This document shows, one piece after another, positions 11,187 through 24,300 of a DNA stretch of 64,000 bases. The stretch's first letter is position 1. The number at the start of each line of letters is the position of its first letter. Source of the stretch: Paracentrotus lividus (Eukaryota > Echinodermata > Echinoidea > Camarodonta > Echinidae); NCBI GenBank assembly GCA_940671915.1, contig CALNVZ010003426.1, positions 12,897,827 through 12,961,826 of the forward strand, given 5' to 3'. The notes under the pieces are model-generated. The model was given only the letters and a program-made list of their open reading frames with translations, had not been told where the DNA came from and made no database searches. A program made the translations under genes and the position numbers.

Positions 11187-14100
11187 TCACCTCTTCTTCC
11201 CCTTCTTCAAGGCCTTTCTCTTCATGTCTTCTTTCTCTTTACGCATATCTTCCAAGTCCTCTAACATACCAAGACGAGCACTGCAAAAAATATAGTAATA
11301 ATATGTAATGGTAAATATATTTTACTTGTTTAGTGTACATTCTTAAGAAAGACATTATATAGCAATATATAATTTAAACTAAAATAAAAGCATGTCCGAT
11401 AAAGAGCTCTAACTCTGTGTAAGACATTATATGTACATGTAAGATATACATGTAAAGGGGAGAGAAAGCTACAATGTATACTCGTGCTATGATTGCTCCC
11501 CGGTATATGATTACATTGTACGCATTGCCTGATTAAAATCATATTGATTTTATAGGCCCATGATCAAGGCTGTGTTTCATCAAGTTGTTTATAAAATAAA
11601 GTTACAAAATACTTTACTAACAACTGGAACATGTTCCTGGGTGTTATATTAATCACATGCTCAATTATTTAGTCCAAGAACTGATCAACAGTAGTTCATA
11701 CAGTCTTTACGAACAACTTGGTGAAACCAAGCCCATGATGGTATGGTTATATCGATGATAGTTACCTCCTTGATTCTTCCCGCTCAATATCTTTGTAGCT
11801 GGCATCCATTGCACGCAAAGCATAATCACTCTCGTAACCATACCTGTAAAAAAAAAGGAATACAAGAACATGAATGAAATATAATCTTAATAGAAAGACA
11901 AAAAACTGGTAACAATCTGTCCGTTATATACAAGTCATGGACGCTCTTATAACAATACCTGTCACAAATTAATAGAAGAACATGAATGAAGTATAATCTT
12001 AACAGAAAAATAATTGGATTAACAATCTGCGCTCTGCCTGTTACATAAAAGGCATAAATGTAGTTACTCTCACAACCATAGCTGTAACAAATTGATACAA
12101 GAAAGTGAATGGAGTAAAAATCTGTATTAAAGAAAGCTAAATTGTTGTCATACATGAATAGCCTGATAATCAATCTACAAAAATCTTTTCATTGATTATG
12201 AGGCTATACAAAGGAAACAGAATTTTAAAAATAAATGTTGGCATTAAATGTATGTGATAAAACTGATAATGAACAAAAGATTAAGTAAAAGCTTTTGGAA
12301 GTAAAAATCTAAGGAGGTTGTTAGAAAAAAAAAGACCCTTGACATATTCCTAAATCTGGGGGGCATTTCATCAAAGGACTTGACGGACATTTTATCCGAC
12401 AAATTTGCTCTCAGCCAATCAAATGCAAGCATTTCAGTAGCTTGTAACAGTTTGTCGGATAAAACGTCCGACAAGTCCTTTGATGAAATACCCCCCTGAT
12501 CAGATTGGTTTCCTTCCGACAATCTTAAAACATAATGCATCACCCCCTTACATATACATTTGTTCCCGTATTAATTGCTCCAGTGTTAATATCATACCTA
12601 TTGAATGACCAACTTTAACCCTCGAATTAACCCTATACCCTAAAGCCTAAAGGCCTCGTCACACCGAGTCCGGTCCGGTGACCGGTACGGCAAACCGTCT
12701 CAAATCGCTCCATGAGCGATCCCATAAAAACCGTACCGGTTGCCGTTCCGACTAGTAGGGCATAGCCCGTGTTTGTTGTGACCAGTCTCATTGCAATAGT
12801 ACACGGCCGATTCATTTCGACCTTTTTTGCCCATTGTTGAACCGGAACGGGCCCGTGCCATGACCCGGACCGGACTCGGTGTGACGAGGCCTTAACCCTG
12901 AACCTAACATAAAACCAATATTAGCAACCATAACCTTCATCTGAGGAGAAATAAAGCCCAGAGGAATTGTCGCTAGAACAAGTGTGGTGTCACCTGGCTT
13001 GGTTACTAACATTGATTGAAAAGGCATCATATATTAAAAGAGGAGACACTTACTTTGATTTATCGTATCCAAAGATTTCTTTGATGTAGCTTGAGACATC
13101 AGCACCCCTGCCATCATCCAGCGGAGTATCGTCAATGAATCCATCGCCGTCATCATAGTCGCTCTCTTCGCTATCGCTTACCATCACACGCCCTCGCTTA
13201 ACATGCATAATGGGTGGTTTTGCTGGAAGAGAAAACAAAATGAAAGGGGTGTAATCTTTGCTGTTTATAATTCACTCTCCTTTAAAGACATTTAAAAGAT
13301 AAAGTTTGGTGCACAGTCTACTACATATACTACAGGTAATTCTGCCTGAGTCAAATCTTATGCGGCGGTCACAACTCGTCGTAGGCTACGGGGCAGGTGC
13401 CATTGACGTAGCCAGCGTTGCATGTGCAATGCACGCACAGGTCCTGGTTCAACTTCTGTAGTAAGGGTATTGTAAAAACTTTCTGCACGTCGTACATGCA
13501 TTGCACCTCCGAGGTACCTGCGCTGCACGATTTTTCTACGAAATCCATCGTAGGGAGTTGCACGTCGATGGTACGGCGAGTTGTGACCGCCGCATTAGGG
13601 ACCAGAGAAATCTGTTAAGGTGAATAACACATGTGTAGTATAATCTTGAATAAAAATTGCTTTGACTCTATTATTTGACTTATAAAATGTGGATTTATGA
13701 AGAGTTTTTAAGTATGGATTGTATTTGAACAGGCGCGGATCCAAGAAAATCAAATTGAATGCATTTCGGGGGCCCAATTGTCTGGGGACAAAGAGCCGCT
13801 TTTGTTCCCAGACAATTGGGCCCCCGAAATGCATTCAATTCGATTTTCTTCGATCCGCGCCTGTTTGAACTCATTATCTTTTGACCTCAGTGTCGTAATC
13901 ACATGGCTACAGTATGATGACTTTGGCTGCAGCTACATTTAACATACATGTTATAGGGTGTTACAAGAAATGATTTGATGAAAAAAAAACGAGTTTGCCA
14001 TGATTTTTTTAGATTAAGCTAGATTTCGTTTAATTCTTCTGACGATGGATGAGGGTTAAGTAATTACAATCACAATTACATGCATGTACAAATTTCAATA

Positions 14101-17100
14101 GTAACCATTTTCTACAAATGTATAATTACAGCAGTTTTTAATTGAAAATAAACCATTGACAATCACCATGGAAGTATTGTTGATTAAATTTTGCACTCAT
14201 CCATATAATTTTTTTCCTGAAGAAGACGAGGTGGGATCAAAAGCATTTTTATCCTTTTCATTTTGTATACAAGCTATAGACCTACTTTCATTACCTGTAC
14301 CTATTCTATTCACCTTTATTATCTGTACCTATTCTTTTCTCCTTGTTTGTACATATGAAATATTACCTGGTCTTTTTCTTGTGACTTCATGCCCCCTTGG
14401 CGGCCCCATGACTGATGGCCTTGGTCTTTCCCTGTCATGGTTCATTGGTCTGGGACGGTCTCTGTCTCTTCCATCTCTGCTTTCACCTGGTCTGGACGAC
14501 TTTCCAGGAATAGGTCTGGATTCTGGCCTTCCTTGTGGTCTACTCTCTAGTCTCTCTCCTGGCCTTGGAGGCAGTTTTGAATCTGGTCTTCGAGGTAGCT
14601 TATCGCTTGATTTGCCTCTTTGGGGATTAGTTGGTATCGCTGGCCGTTTGTCATCGCTCCTGCTTGTCTTCTCTTTTATTTTAGATACAGGATGGTCTGC
14701 AGTCCTGTTAGGCTGCTTCCCACCTGCTCTCGAAGGCATACTCCCATTCATCTTCCTTCTGTCTTCCCCACTACCCCCTACTCTACCTCCAGAAGGTTTC
14801 TGCGATGCATGAACATTTCCTTCCTTCCTAGTTCCGTCTCTACCGCTTGGTCCACTGCCTTTCCTTATGATGTTTCTCTCTGCTTCACTTGACTGTCTTG
14901 GTCCTTTACCATTCTTTATAAGATTTGGTGGAGGTCTATTCCTATCTTTGGTATTAAAGCTTTGTGAAGAAGTAGCTTTCCCATGCTTCGCAGGTATGTT
15001 TTTATGGCTGGAGCTGTGGGCTACATGTATATTCCTTGATCTTTCCTCTTTTAATCTCTCCTTTAATTTTGATTCTCTGCTCTGATCTATGTTCCTGTTG
15101 AAAGAACCCATGTCTCTACTCCTTGGTCTCCTATCATAGTCCTCCTCTTCTTCCGACTCCTCTTCTTCAGAATCTTCATCCTCCTCTTCCTCCGCTTCAT
15201 TTCTCTTGGAACTGCTGCCAGCCTTCTGCTGCTCCGCAAACTTCAGAAGTTCTTCGTAGCTCATTGGTTTCTTGGGAATAGGAGCAGCCTTCTTTTTTGG
15301 CTTGAGTTTTGGAGGCTTTGCTGCAGTCTCCTTCTTGGCTACCTTCACTCTGTGTTTATCTGCATCTTTCTCAACTCTCTGCATGAATGTCTTATGGACG
15401 ACTTCATGCTCCTTGTCCCTGTAACTCGAAGTCTCCCCTCGTCTGGAGGAATCTTCGGATGATGTCTTCTTCTTGACCTTAGGATCTGGTGAAGGCTTTG
15501 TTTTCCTGGACTTACGCCGGTTATTTCGCTTCTCTGTTGCTAATTTTATTTCCAACTCTGCAAATCTCGCAGCTCCTTCTTTCCTCTCACGTTCAGCATC
15601 TATCACTGGCAGTTCCACAGATATGAAATGAAATGTGCGCGAGAAAAGGAGAAAGTAGAAGAAGAGATAGGGACAGAGAGACAAATAAATGGAGAAAAAG
15701 AGAAACAAAAGAAGAAAAAAACATAAGATATTGAGATAATTGAGAATGGTATGCTCTAGTCGCCAGTTTGCTAATGATGCAAATTGGAGTTAATCCACAC
15801 ACAAAAAAATAATCCGTAATTAAACTATGTACATGTACATATGTGCAAAAGGTTTTTTGATAACTTGTACATGTACAGATAATTCTCTTGTGTCAATAAA
15901 ATTAATTTACAATAAAAGTGTGATGTCAGGGACAAGTTCTTAACAAAATAATCCATCTTAGCTAAATGATTACTGCATCAAAAATATCAAGGACGTAAAA
16001 TTTTACATCCTTTGTTTGAAAAAATAAGGGGGAAAAAATGCAATGTCAGTTGTTACAATAAAAAAAAAAACATTCCAAATATTCATTATCATTCCTGTTT
16101 GTAACTCATGACCTGCAAAATATTTAGCTCACGTTTTTGTTGTTTGTCCTTCTCTTTCTGGTCTATCCTTGCCCTGATTGCATCCGGATCGACGGCAGGG
16201 CGGGGCTCTTTCTTGGGAGGAGGGACCTTAGAGCTGTACCGCTTGGTCTCTTTAACCTGCAGGGGAAAGAAAATGAAAGATGTACTCCAATCAAAGTCAT
16301 CATCGAAAGATATGCATGTTGTTTGATTACAATATCATTCAATACTGAATTCTAGCCTCTAGCATTTTGTGAAATAATTACGAAGAGAATACTCAGCATT
16401 CCATTTGGGTACGTGTAGAGGTGGGCTGTTGTGTTGAGGAAAAACCGACTGAGCGGGCTTCTCTTGACACATGACTTCAATTCTTGAAAGAGATGACTCC
16501 TCAATCCCAGGAATTAACAAGATCATTAAAGTGATAAATCCGTTCATGAATTGAAAAATAACTGTACGATGCTTAACAAATTTTCTCCAAAACCAATGTG
16601 TTGGCTCAGTGGATAGAGCGTCCAGCATATAATTGGCAGGTCGTGGGTTCGATCCCGGCCCCGTCATACCAAAAGACGTTAGAAAAATGGTAGTTGCTGC
16701 TATCCTGTTTGGCGTTCAACCACAAAGGGGATAGAGCAACGTCCATCTGGCGCTGCTCAGCAGCTACCGGGACCATGAAAAAAGGGGCAAAAAGAATTTC
16801 CGTTCACCTTTGTTTTGGACAATGAAATTTGGAGCGTTTGGAGCACTGACCGTTGGGAGTTAAAGTATAGATCCTTGTTTCACATCAATTGTATTAAGGA
16901 ATCTTTAAAGAAAGAAACATATCCTTTTTCCTCTCCCATATATTTACATGCTTTAGCCTTAGCTTTTGTATAATTTGTGATAGGCCTACACTAGATTTAT
17001 TTCAATACAAAATTTACTAAAGGCAAAGCATCGATTCTAAAATGCCGAAGGGAAAAGGAGTAAAGTGCCCGAAATTTTACCCTTGCCGGGATTCGACCGG

Positions 17101-20100
17101 TTTCGGACAAATATGGAAAATAGAACCTATCTGGAAATGTTGATTTTGACACTACCAACCTTAAATGCCGTGATTTGGCTGTGAAAACAAGTGTTGTTTA
17201 GTGGTGGATTTGCTGTGATATGCCTGTGAAAAAAGTGTGGAAAAAGCGTGCTTTTCAGTGTTGTAATCCCTCCGTGCTTTTGTTGTGCTTAAGCTGTTGT
17301 TATGTGTGGTAATGGTGTGAATAAGTTGTAGAACGGTGGTGGTTTGAGCGTGGATTAGTAGTGCTTTGGTCGTGCTCGAGTCGTGCTTTTTGCTCAAACA
17401 CAATAGTCACATCCTGTCAAGATTTAATCCACCACCACCTCGCCAAGAAGAGGTGCTTTTGTTATGCAGTGTGAAAACGATGAATAGACCGTCCTCTATT
17501 CATGGCGGTAATCCTTCTATTGATAACTCTTTTATTTGCGCCCCAGTTTGCCTTCCCTCCCTCGCGAAAAGCACGACTTTTCCACGACCAGAGCGCAGCA
17601 TTTCTATTGTCCCTTCCCAAGCAATTCTAACAAAATTACCTCACTATATTTAAGCCGAATCATATGGTCTTGAAAAGAAAGTAAATGGCTTCATTTTGCA
17701 TTTCACTGTCGCACACTCAGATATAAAAACAAAAAACAAACTTAGATCACCAAGAATTCGCGGCCGGAAAAAAAATATTCTGATCAGGTCAATGATACCT
17801 TCCCGTTTCAATGTGGATTTCGGGCATTAGAACTTTATTATATTTCCAAAATAAATTGTACAAAAGTTCTTCCATATAAGTACAAAAACGATTACATTGC
17901 TTACCCAGTTAATTGAATTATTCCAAAATTTGGGTCAGAAAAATGAATACTGTAAATCATCGTTTTAACTCGCATAGGCAAAAAAAAAAAGAAAGAAAGA
18001 AGCAAGAAAATCACGAAACTGGCGCTTTCGAGGTACCGGTAAGGTAGGGCGTGGCAACATGCAATGGGCAGGAGGAGTGCATAATGCATGAACACAATTA
18101 ACGCACGTGGAGCTAGCGCTAACCTCGGCTTCGCACACATTTGTTTACCACGAGGCCGGGGCCGGGAGATTGTACGTTGCTGGATGCGGCACTTGGACAG
18201 TGCGTCAATGACATGAGTCATGCAGTGTCTACATCGCGGTGTTTTATTTTTTTATTTTTTTTGTCCATCTCTCTCTCTCTCTCTCTCCCTCATACCAAAG
18301 CAGTAGTTTTCGTTGAATATGTTTGTCACTCTTTTCATTATTAGTATTTCCCCTCAAAACAATTGTCATGTTTGGATAACATTCTTATGTTTGACACACT
18401 CCCTCTCTCACATAGGCTTATCTTTATTTTGGTTTTCATGGATTGAATAAATTACAGGCTACATTGTATAAGAAATATTTGCATTCAATTTATTTTTATT
18501 TTGCCTTTTTTCTATATCCCGCCACTCCCCGTCTCTCTTATGCCTCAATCCCTCTCCCCTACTTCAGTCATTTTATTCTGTCCACTACTTCTTTTCTGTT
18601 GGTGGATTAAAACAAAATTATATTGCAACAAACGTAAGCTTCCAACTTGTTTTCATTCGATTTAATTCAGCTTAAAATCATAAGTAGAAATCATATGAAA
18701 ATAAGTTCCTGTACCTTCCTCTTTCATTTTTTGTATTTCTCCAAGTCTTATTTTTCCTTCGCACTCTCCTTTCTCCTTCTTCCGCAATTTTGTTTCGAAA
18801 TTATATCACATTAAATTACAAAAACGTTGTCTTGGTCGTTCTTTACCCCCCCCCCCGGCTTAGGCGGTCAGTCATATACCCGTCCCTTCAACAACAAAAA
18901 AAACCCCATCTATTTAGGGGTCTTTTGACACGTCTTCCAAAAGCTGCTACGTGGTGTATTTCTAAAAACCCGGAACGAGATACAGTATAATGGCGACCGA
19001 TTGAGTGGGGCGGGAGCCGGAGGGGAGGGGATGAGCTGTACTGACCTATTGTTTTTAAACAAAAGAGTGCGCGATGAACCCGACTCCCAGTCTATAGTTT
19101 AGTACGGGGAGGCCTACCGGGGAGGTGAGGACAGATATTACTATTGATTTTTGAGGACTGATTGAGTCCCAGAATCAAGCCATATAACGCTTTTTATAAT
19201 AGCCGCCCAATTATGTGCACTATTCAAAACGCTGACATTGAATGAAAAATAGCCGTTTTCGATTTGACCAGCTCGGCAAAAAAATAATAGTTTACTGTTT
19301 TAATATTTACTATCATAGAAATATGCATTGCTTTAGTATGGCCTTGTTGTTTAGTTTGTTGTTTATTCCGGGGGTGCTAAATGGGCTTGGCCTGAATATT
19401 CAACTCTTTCCATATGTGGAAAAAGCAGGAAAATCCACAGCCTTTCCCAGGGTTGTATCTTTTATTACTGAAATGGAAAGGCGTCTTTTTATTTCTGTGA
19501 TGAAAGATACCACAAAAGTCTTTCTATTTTTGTGTCTTTCATTAATTTTGCGCGAGTCTGCAAATTCAGATTTTCAAATAGGCCGACCAGTTTTAATATT
19601 TAATGTGATGTAAGGAGTTTAAAAAAAAAACACAACAAAAAACAACAAAAAACATAATTTTAGCAAAAGCGAAAACATGTAAATGTAAATTCTATACTTA
19701 ATGGAATTGTTCCCCCCCCCTATATTTTGAATGCTCTATTATCATACAATAATACTTAGCTGCGCATTGGTTTCGGCAAAAGAATCATAGAAATCGGGAA
19801 ACTCCACGACGAAGAGTTTTGAAGAATATAAACATGATAAGGACAAGGACATCCCTTTACGGGCGTCATCAATACATGTATAATCCATGAAAACCAAAAT
19901 AAGGAGATGCAGAAACAGAGATAGTGAGAGGGAGTGAGTCAAACGTAATGTATACTAAACATGACAATTGTTTGGAAATTCAAAACAATATTTATGGTGA
20001 AAAGAGCGACAATCATAATCAAACGAAAAACTACTGTTTTGGTAAGAGAGGGAGAGAGAGGGAAGAGAGGGAAAAAAAGAAGCGATCTCTGCATATTGAG

Positions 20101-22034
20101 CCATACGCTAACATACGGTGGGTAACGTCATTGCCACACAGTCGAAGTGCTGCATCCAGCAGCAATGTGTAATCTCCCTGCAGCTTTATGTAAACAATGT
20201 GCGGTGCGCGCTAGCTAGCTAGTTGCACGTGGTGTTTTTTTTTTCACATACATATCGGATAACCACTGCTTATTCCTGGAATACTGGCCCTTCATTTCTC
20301 GGTGTGCAAATTGTATTCCCGCAATACGATAGCTTTTGGTACCAGGGTTTAGTATCCCTCTTTATTACCCGTATTTTGGAATAATTCATAAAACTAGGTA
20401 AGCAATATGGAATAACTTCTTTGTAGGCCGAAAAAAGTCAATTTGAAAATAAGAATGGCTGAAGTCAACTTCAAAGTATCCTATCGTATCGGTCGCTTGC
20501 ATTTTTATGTGTAAACAAGAAAATTGTCATGGTCATCGTCGGCTAATCTTCTGTCTCATGTTCTTGGAGAACACAAAAAAGGAAAGATAATTACAAAAGC
20601 CATTATTATTCCATACGACTGCAATTGAATTAAGGTGTATATCGCGGCCGTTTGTTCTTGAAAAAATTGGAGAAAGAAATTAAATACGATTAACAGTTTA
20701 CCTTGTGGAAACGAGAGAATTGATTTTATTTTCCTTTAATCGAGTCATCATTTTCTGCCCCTCTTCTCACGAATTCTGTGATTGGATTATGCAACTTCAT
20801 TTTTCCGATCGATGTAGGGATTGGATATAGGGCCAAAGTAATAGGCCTATGCAGAGTAAAAATTTAAAAATCTGATCAGAAATAACATGCATTCCGTGCG
20901 ATTTTACGTCGCAAGTTTTTTTTTATTATTTTTTTTATTTTAATCGAACCTTTGCGAATTCAAATAATTCAGATCAGCTTGGCCATGTTTATTCCGTGCA
21001 ATTTTCAATCTGAAAATCGCGATCGTCATGTGTTCTCGCCATAACTTTTGGCAGAAATAAATATGTTAGATTTGACTTCAATGCAAGAGTTTCTCGTGTG
21101 TAAAAAAGGGAGAGAATTAAAGATTTAAATTGCAACATGGTAGGGCATATCAAAGTGCATGGCTTCAACAATTCATTGAGTGCATTCAAGGATCAGGACA
21201 AAAGGAACATCATTGCCATTATGTGACACATCCACGGCCTCCGCGGAGAGTCTCTTTCATGTCCCGCGGTTATTGATTTTCTTGTCCTGGCCATTGTGTA
21301 CGGCCAACAAAAGGAGGATTAAGAGTAACAATAGAGCAAGCTCATTATTTTTCATCCTGATTTCACTGCAAAAGCACGACTTTTTCACACTTTTTTCACA
21401 GGCATATCACAGCAAATCCACCACTAAACAACATATGTTTTCACAGACAAATCACGACACTTAAGGTTGGTAGTGTGAACACTCACACCAACACAAAATC
21501 TTCTTTCTCTCTTCACGCATTCCAAAGACTGACACATTATTATTTGCTTACTTCGATCAGAGTTTGACTGCAATCTGAGTGCCCCACGAAATCGTTTGAG
21601 GATCCCAAGCAAAAATGTTTCAGAGTTTTTTGTCATTTTTGTCAGTCTATCGCTAGCTATCCTACCCAAAATCTACCATATTTTTATCAAAATGAACCAT
21701 AATCACATGATCAAAGACATTTAGTCCGTATAATATAACAAAAATAACACAAAAGCAAATATTATGAGAATAAATACATATTTCTAGATGTTTCTTTTTT
21801 TCATTCAAATTCTTTAAATCGCCCACACGTAGATCTACACACAGGAATTAGGAACCATCATCACACAGTCACAGTCGGCGTAGTCAGTCTGTCACGAAAC
21901 ACAACACCAAAAGTAGCGAGTGGGAAAACGTAATGAGTGAACATACGACAATAAATTGGTTTTGTCATGCCTACCTTCTGTTCGTTCACTTTCTGGTTCT
22001 TAGATGCAAGTTCTAATATCTTCTGAAAGTCCAT
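11187..22034 (-). CDS. SPTY2D1: Protein SPT2 homologue (histone H3-H4 chaperone), six exons
   Basis: Coding exons on the minus strand are 22034-21975, 16256-16133, 15605-14367, 13222-13054, 11843-11766 and 11280-11187. All joints are GT-AG with matching phases (0,1,1,2,2), giving 587 aa. The N-terminus MDFQKILELASKN matches vertebrate SPT2 (MDFREILMIASK). Residues about 62-474 are a Lys/Arg/Ser-rich disordered region with an acidic run. The diagnostic C-terminal SPT2 domain starts near residue 490: an acidic SDYDDGDGFIDD, then EIFGYDKSK, then YESDYALRAM, then ARLGMLEDLEDMRKEKED. In yeast and vertebrates this domain binds H3-H4 and acts in chromatin during transcription, in the nucleus and nucleolus. 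Length is close to human (685 aa). For exon 2 I chose the strong donor GTGAGC at 16132 over CAG|GTCATG at 16112 because only the former keeps phase into exon 3. Untranslated exons are not determined. Confidence 0.93.
12358..12496. mobile_element. Foldback MITE, 46-bp arms, in SPT2 intron 4
   Basis: The left arm 12358-12403 (GGGGGGCATTTCATCAAAGG...) pairs with the right arm 12451-12496 (...CCTTTGATGAAATACCCCCC) with a few mismatches around a 47-bp spacer. It is non-coding and the target duplication is unclear. Confidence 0.75.
12651..12892. mobile_element. PIF/Harbinger-type MITE, TAA target duplication, in SPT2 intron 4
   Basis: AGGCCTCGTCACACCGAGTC at the left is mirrored at the right by GACTCGGTGTGACGAGGCCT, and the pairing extends through CCGGTCCGG. 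TAA flanks both ends (12648-12650 and 12893-12895). A 3-bp TWA duplication is typical of PIF/Harbinger. The element is 242 bp, GC-rich against its surroundings, and non-coding. Confidence 0.8.
13361..13594. mobile_element. PIF/Harbinger-type MITE, TTA target duplication, in SPT2 intron 3
   Basis: TGCGGCGGTCACAACTCG at 13361 is mirrored by CGAGTTGTGACCGCCGCA ending at 13594. TTA lies outside both ends (13358-13360 and 13595-13597). The element is 234 bp and carries shorter inner inverted segments. Non-coding. Confidence 0.8.
13731..13863. mobile_element. Near-perfect foldback element with 7-bp target duplication
   Basis: The two arms share GGCGCGGATC, AATGCATTTCGGGGGCCCAA and GTCTGGG, and fold with only a short central loop near 13797-13803. 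TTTGAAC flanks both sides (13724-13730 and 13864-13870). A relative lies at about 39478-39608. It is in SPT2 intron 3. The superfamily is uncertain; the duplication length suggests hAT-like. Confidence 0.75.
16597..16800 (+). repeat. tRNA-derived SINE in SPT2 intron 1
   Basis: TGGCTCAGTGGATAG (from 16602) fits a Pol III A box, and GGTTCGATCC (16646-16655) is a canonical B box at tRNA-like spacing. The acceptor stem does not pair and no CCA-compatible 3' end exists, so this is a SINE head rather than a tRNA gene. The body continues to about 16800; the 3' limit is approximate. Confidence 0.7.
17151..17265 (+). repeat. Inverted-repeat partner of 21365-21475 (left copy)
   Basis: Starting CACTACCAACCTTAA, this ~110-bp segment matches the reverse complement of 21365-21475 with few differences (shared core GTTGTTTAGTGGTGGATTTG). 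Both copies are in SPT2 intron 1. Downstream, to about 17600, the word TCGTGCTTTT and relatives recur, suggesting a larger repeat. Confidence 0.7.
21365..21475 (-). repeat. Inverted-repeat partner of 17151-17265 (right copy)
   Basis: Reverse-complement match to 17151-17265, ending GGTAGTG. TGA occurs just outside both outermost ends, so the pair could be the TIRs of a ~4.3-kb element. Equally, it could be two MITE copies in opposite orientation. Confidence 0.65.
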
Positions 22035-22709
22035 GATGATGTTCGTCAAGATTTTGAATAACTTACGAATTGCTGTCGACGAAAAATCACTGATTATGCA
22101 TGATTTTCGCTTCAGGACACGGAACAAAACGCTTTCGGGAATTTTCGGGACCACCTTCGGAAATTTCCGGATGAATAAAATAAACAATATGATCGACCAT
22201 CGATCCAACTTCGACAGCTGACGGAATACGTCATTTCATTGGGGGTGTTTAGAAAAATAGAAAGAAAAAAAATTATAATAAATAAAAATGATAGATTAGT
22301 AAGGATAAAAAATAAAAGTACCCAATTCTTTCTGATTGTATTTACCAAATGTTATATTAGACAGGGTTTCATTGGGAGTTATAGGCCTATTAATCCCGCG
22401 ATCAGGGCCGATGATGTATTGCTACATTGACATTTGTTGGTGAGGGGGGGGGGGGGATACCCGGCCAAATTGTGCGCTCCTCGAACATTTTTTGTTTTAT
22501 TGTACATGCGAGTGCTAACCTGGACGAATTAAAGTTCATTACACTGAGATCGAAACAGTCCCCCCCCCCCCAACTCTCTTGTCGAATCTCTCATCTCCTC
22601 CCACTATACTATCTTTTTTTTTCTTACACTATCCCTTTTGTCCCTCTCCACCTCTTAATAGCTTTCTTTTACGTCAGTTTTCCCCTTCCAGGCTCTATTT
22701 CTCACCCCA

Positions 22710-22753
<44 letters not shown>

Positions 22754-22770
22754 TTTGTCTTCCATTGTCT
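22035..22770. promoter_or_regulatory. Upstream region of SPT2, ending in low-complexity sequence
   Basis: The first ~200 bp upstream of the SPT2 start codon presumably holds its promoter; I see no clear TATA box. Beyond it lie a G-run near 22443-22456, a C-run near 22561 and a (CT)n microsatellite at 22719-22749. Confidence 0.35.
22719..22749. repeat. (CT)n microsatellite at the duplication border
   Basis: An uninterrupted CT run. A second short CT stretch precedes the N gap (30694-30704), where the duplicated block restarts, so the microsatellite marks both left borders of the 7.9-kb duplicated unit. Confidence 0.8.
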
Positions 22771-24300
22771 TTCACCCTCTCTTGTTCTTACCCACTTCTT
22801 CTATTTCTTCATCATATCTCTTTTCGGGAAGTTTACCTTGAATTATATGTTTACCGGGGGAAAATAGAATAGTAATATGGGTATGAGTGCAGATTTGAAG
22901 AAATCCACCAAAGAATAACGAATTATGTGAATGTGGAAAGTTTTAATGTTATCATTTGCGAACTGCTCTCCCATATGAACGATGAATGTAGATTCCATAA
23001 ATTTGTCCCCTTTTAATGGATTTTAGTGTGAGATAGATCTATTTACATTTTTTTTTGTTAACATTGTATAAAAACTTTGGTTTGGTGATTGGGACCCCAT
23101 TGGGGAAAATCATTGTTGTCTTCTTTTTTTTTTTGGGGGGGGGGAGAAAGTTTATTGAATTTACAATAATAACACAATAAGGAAGATCGGCTTAAAAGAG
23201 ACATCAAAAACAAAAAAGAGGGGTACTTCCTACCTTCATAACTTCGTTCTTGGATTCAAAGATTTTCTTCAAACATTCACTCATACTTTTATTTTATTTT
23301 CTGCTTATAAAAATATATAATAATGAAATTTTATGGTAAACGTCCCCTTTGTATATTTAAGGCTTGGAATATCCTGATTTCCTGCGTTGACATAGCAAAA
23401 AGGGGAACATCTGAAAAATCGTCACGTTGATAATAATAATGTTTATAGATAGAAAGTTAATTTGAAGAGTTTAGTGAAAGAAGTACTTAAATCACAAAAT
23501 ACTAGTTCTGAGATACAAGGGTGAATATTTCAAACTATCCTGCACATCACAAATTTCAGATTCAAACTTGGTGGAGTTAATTGATAAGGCAGAAGAAGCA
23601 TACAGTGGTAGCAGTGGTATACCCATTCTAGGGCACTTTTTCATTTTATTTTTTTTTAGCTTAAGGGGCGGCCCCCTTTCCCTTGGATCTGCGACTGTCT
23701 GACACCAATACTCAAACATGCTATTAAGTTTAAAAAGAAAATTGCAATGAAACATTTCACGTGGATGAAAAAAGCCTACCCAAACATTTTTCATTTTTTT
23801 TTTTTTTTTTTTTTTGTCGGGGGGGGGGGGGCTTTCTATTTTTTAAGGGGCGGGCATCTTTTGACCCCTCCCGTATCCACGTATGAACATTTATCTTTTG
23901 ACTTAAAACCGCAACATTGCCGTGAAACCTTGCGTTATTGAACCTTGACGCATCCCAATTTTGTATTCTTTTTTGGGGGCGGGAGGAGGTGAAAACTGAT
24001 CAATAGCCCCTCCCCCGCCTTGTTTCAGACATTAAACGCCCAACATTGTTCATAATAAACTTACATTCCTACCCTACTCAGAAACACACTGCTTATGTTG
24101 TTGTTCTAACCTCCCCCCCCCGCCCCTCCCCCGCCCATACGAAAAAAAAAGTTTGAGCGCCGCCACAAAGCACCCCCTCACGTTGCTGTCAGCCAAATTT
24201 TAGTAAATATTTTCTGGGGTCTCCCAATACCTAAAAATGTGCGGAGCTGCCACACCCCTCTTCCCCTAACAAAATCTTTGACCCAAGATTGGGTGGTCTT

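Noticed and set aside
14156-14812. 218-codon plus-strand ORF opposite SPT2 exon 3
   Set aside because: It is the antisense shadow of a charged, GC-balanced coding exon; the minus strand has SPT2 homology and correct splice phases.
16113-16132. Longer SPT2 exon 2 ending at CAG|GTCATG
   Set aside because: It would leave exon 3 out of phase; the GTGAGC donor at 16132 restores phase.
16602-16672. tRNA gene
   Set aside because: A and B boxes are present, but the acceptor stem does not pair and the repeat body continues, so it is a SINE.
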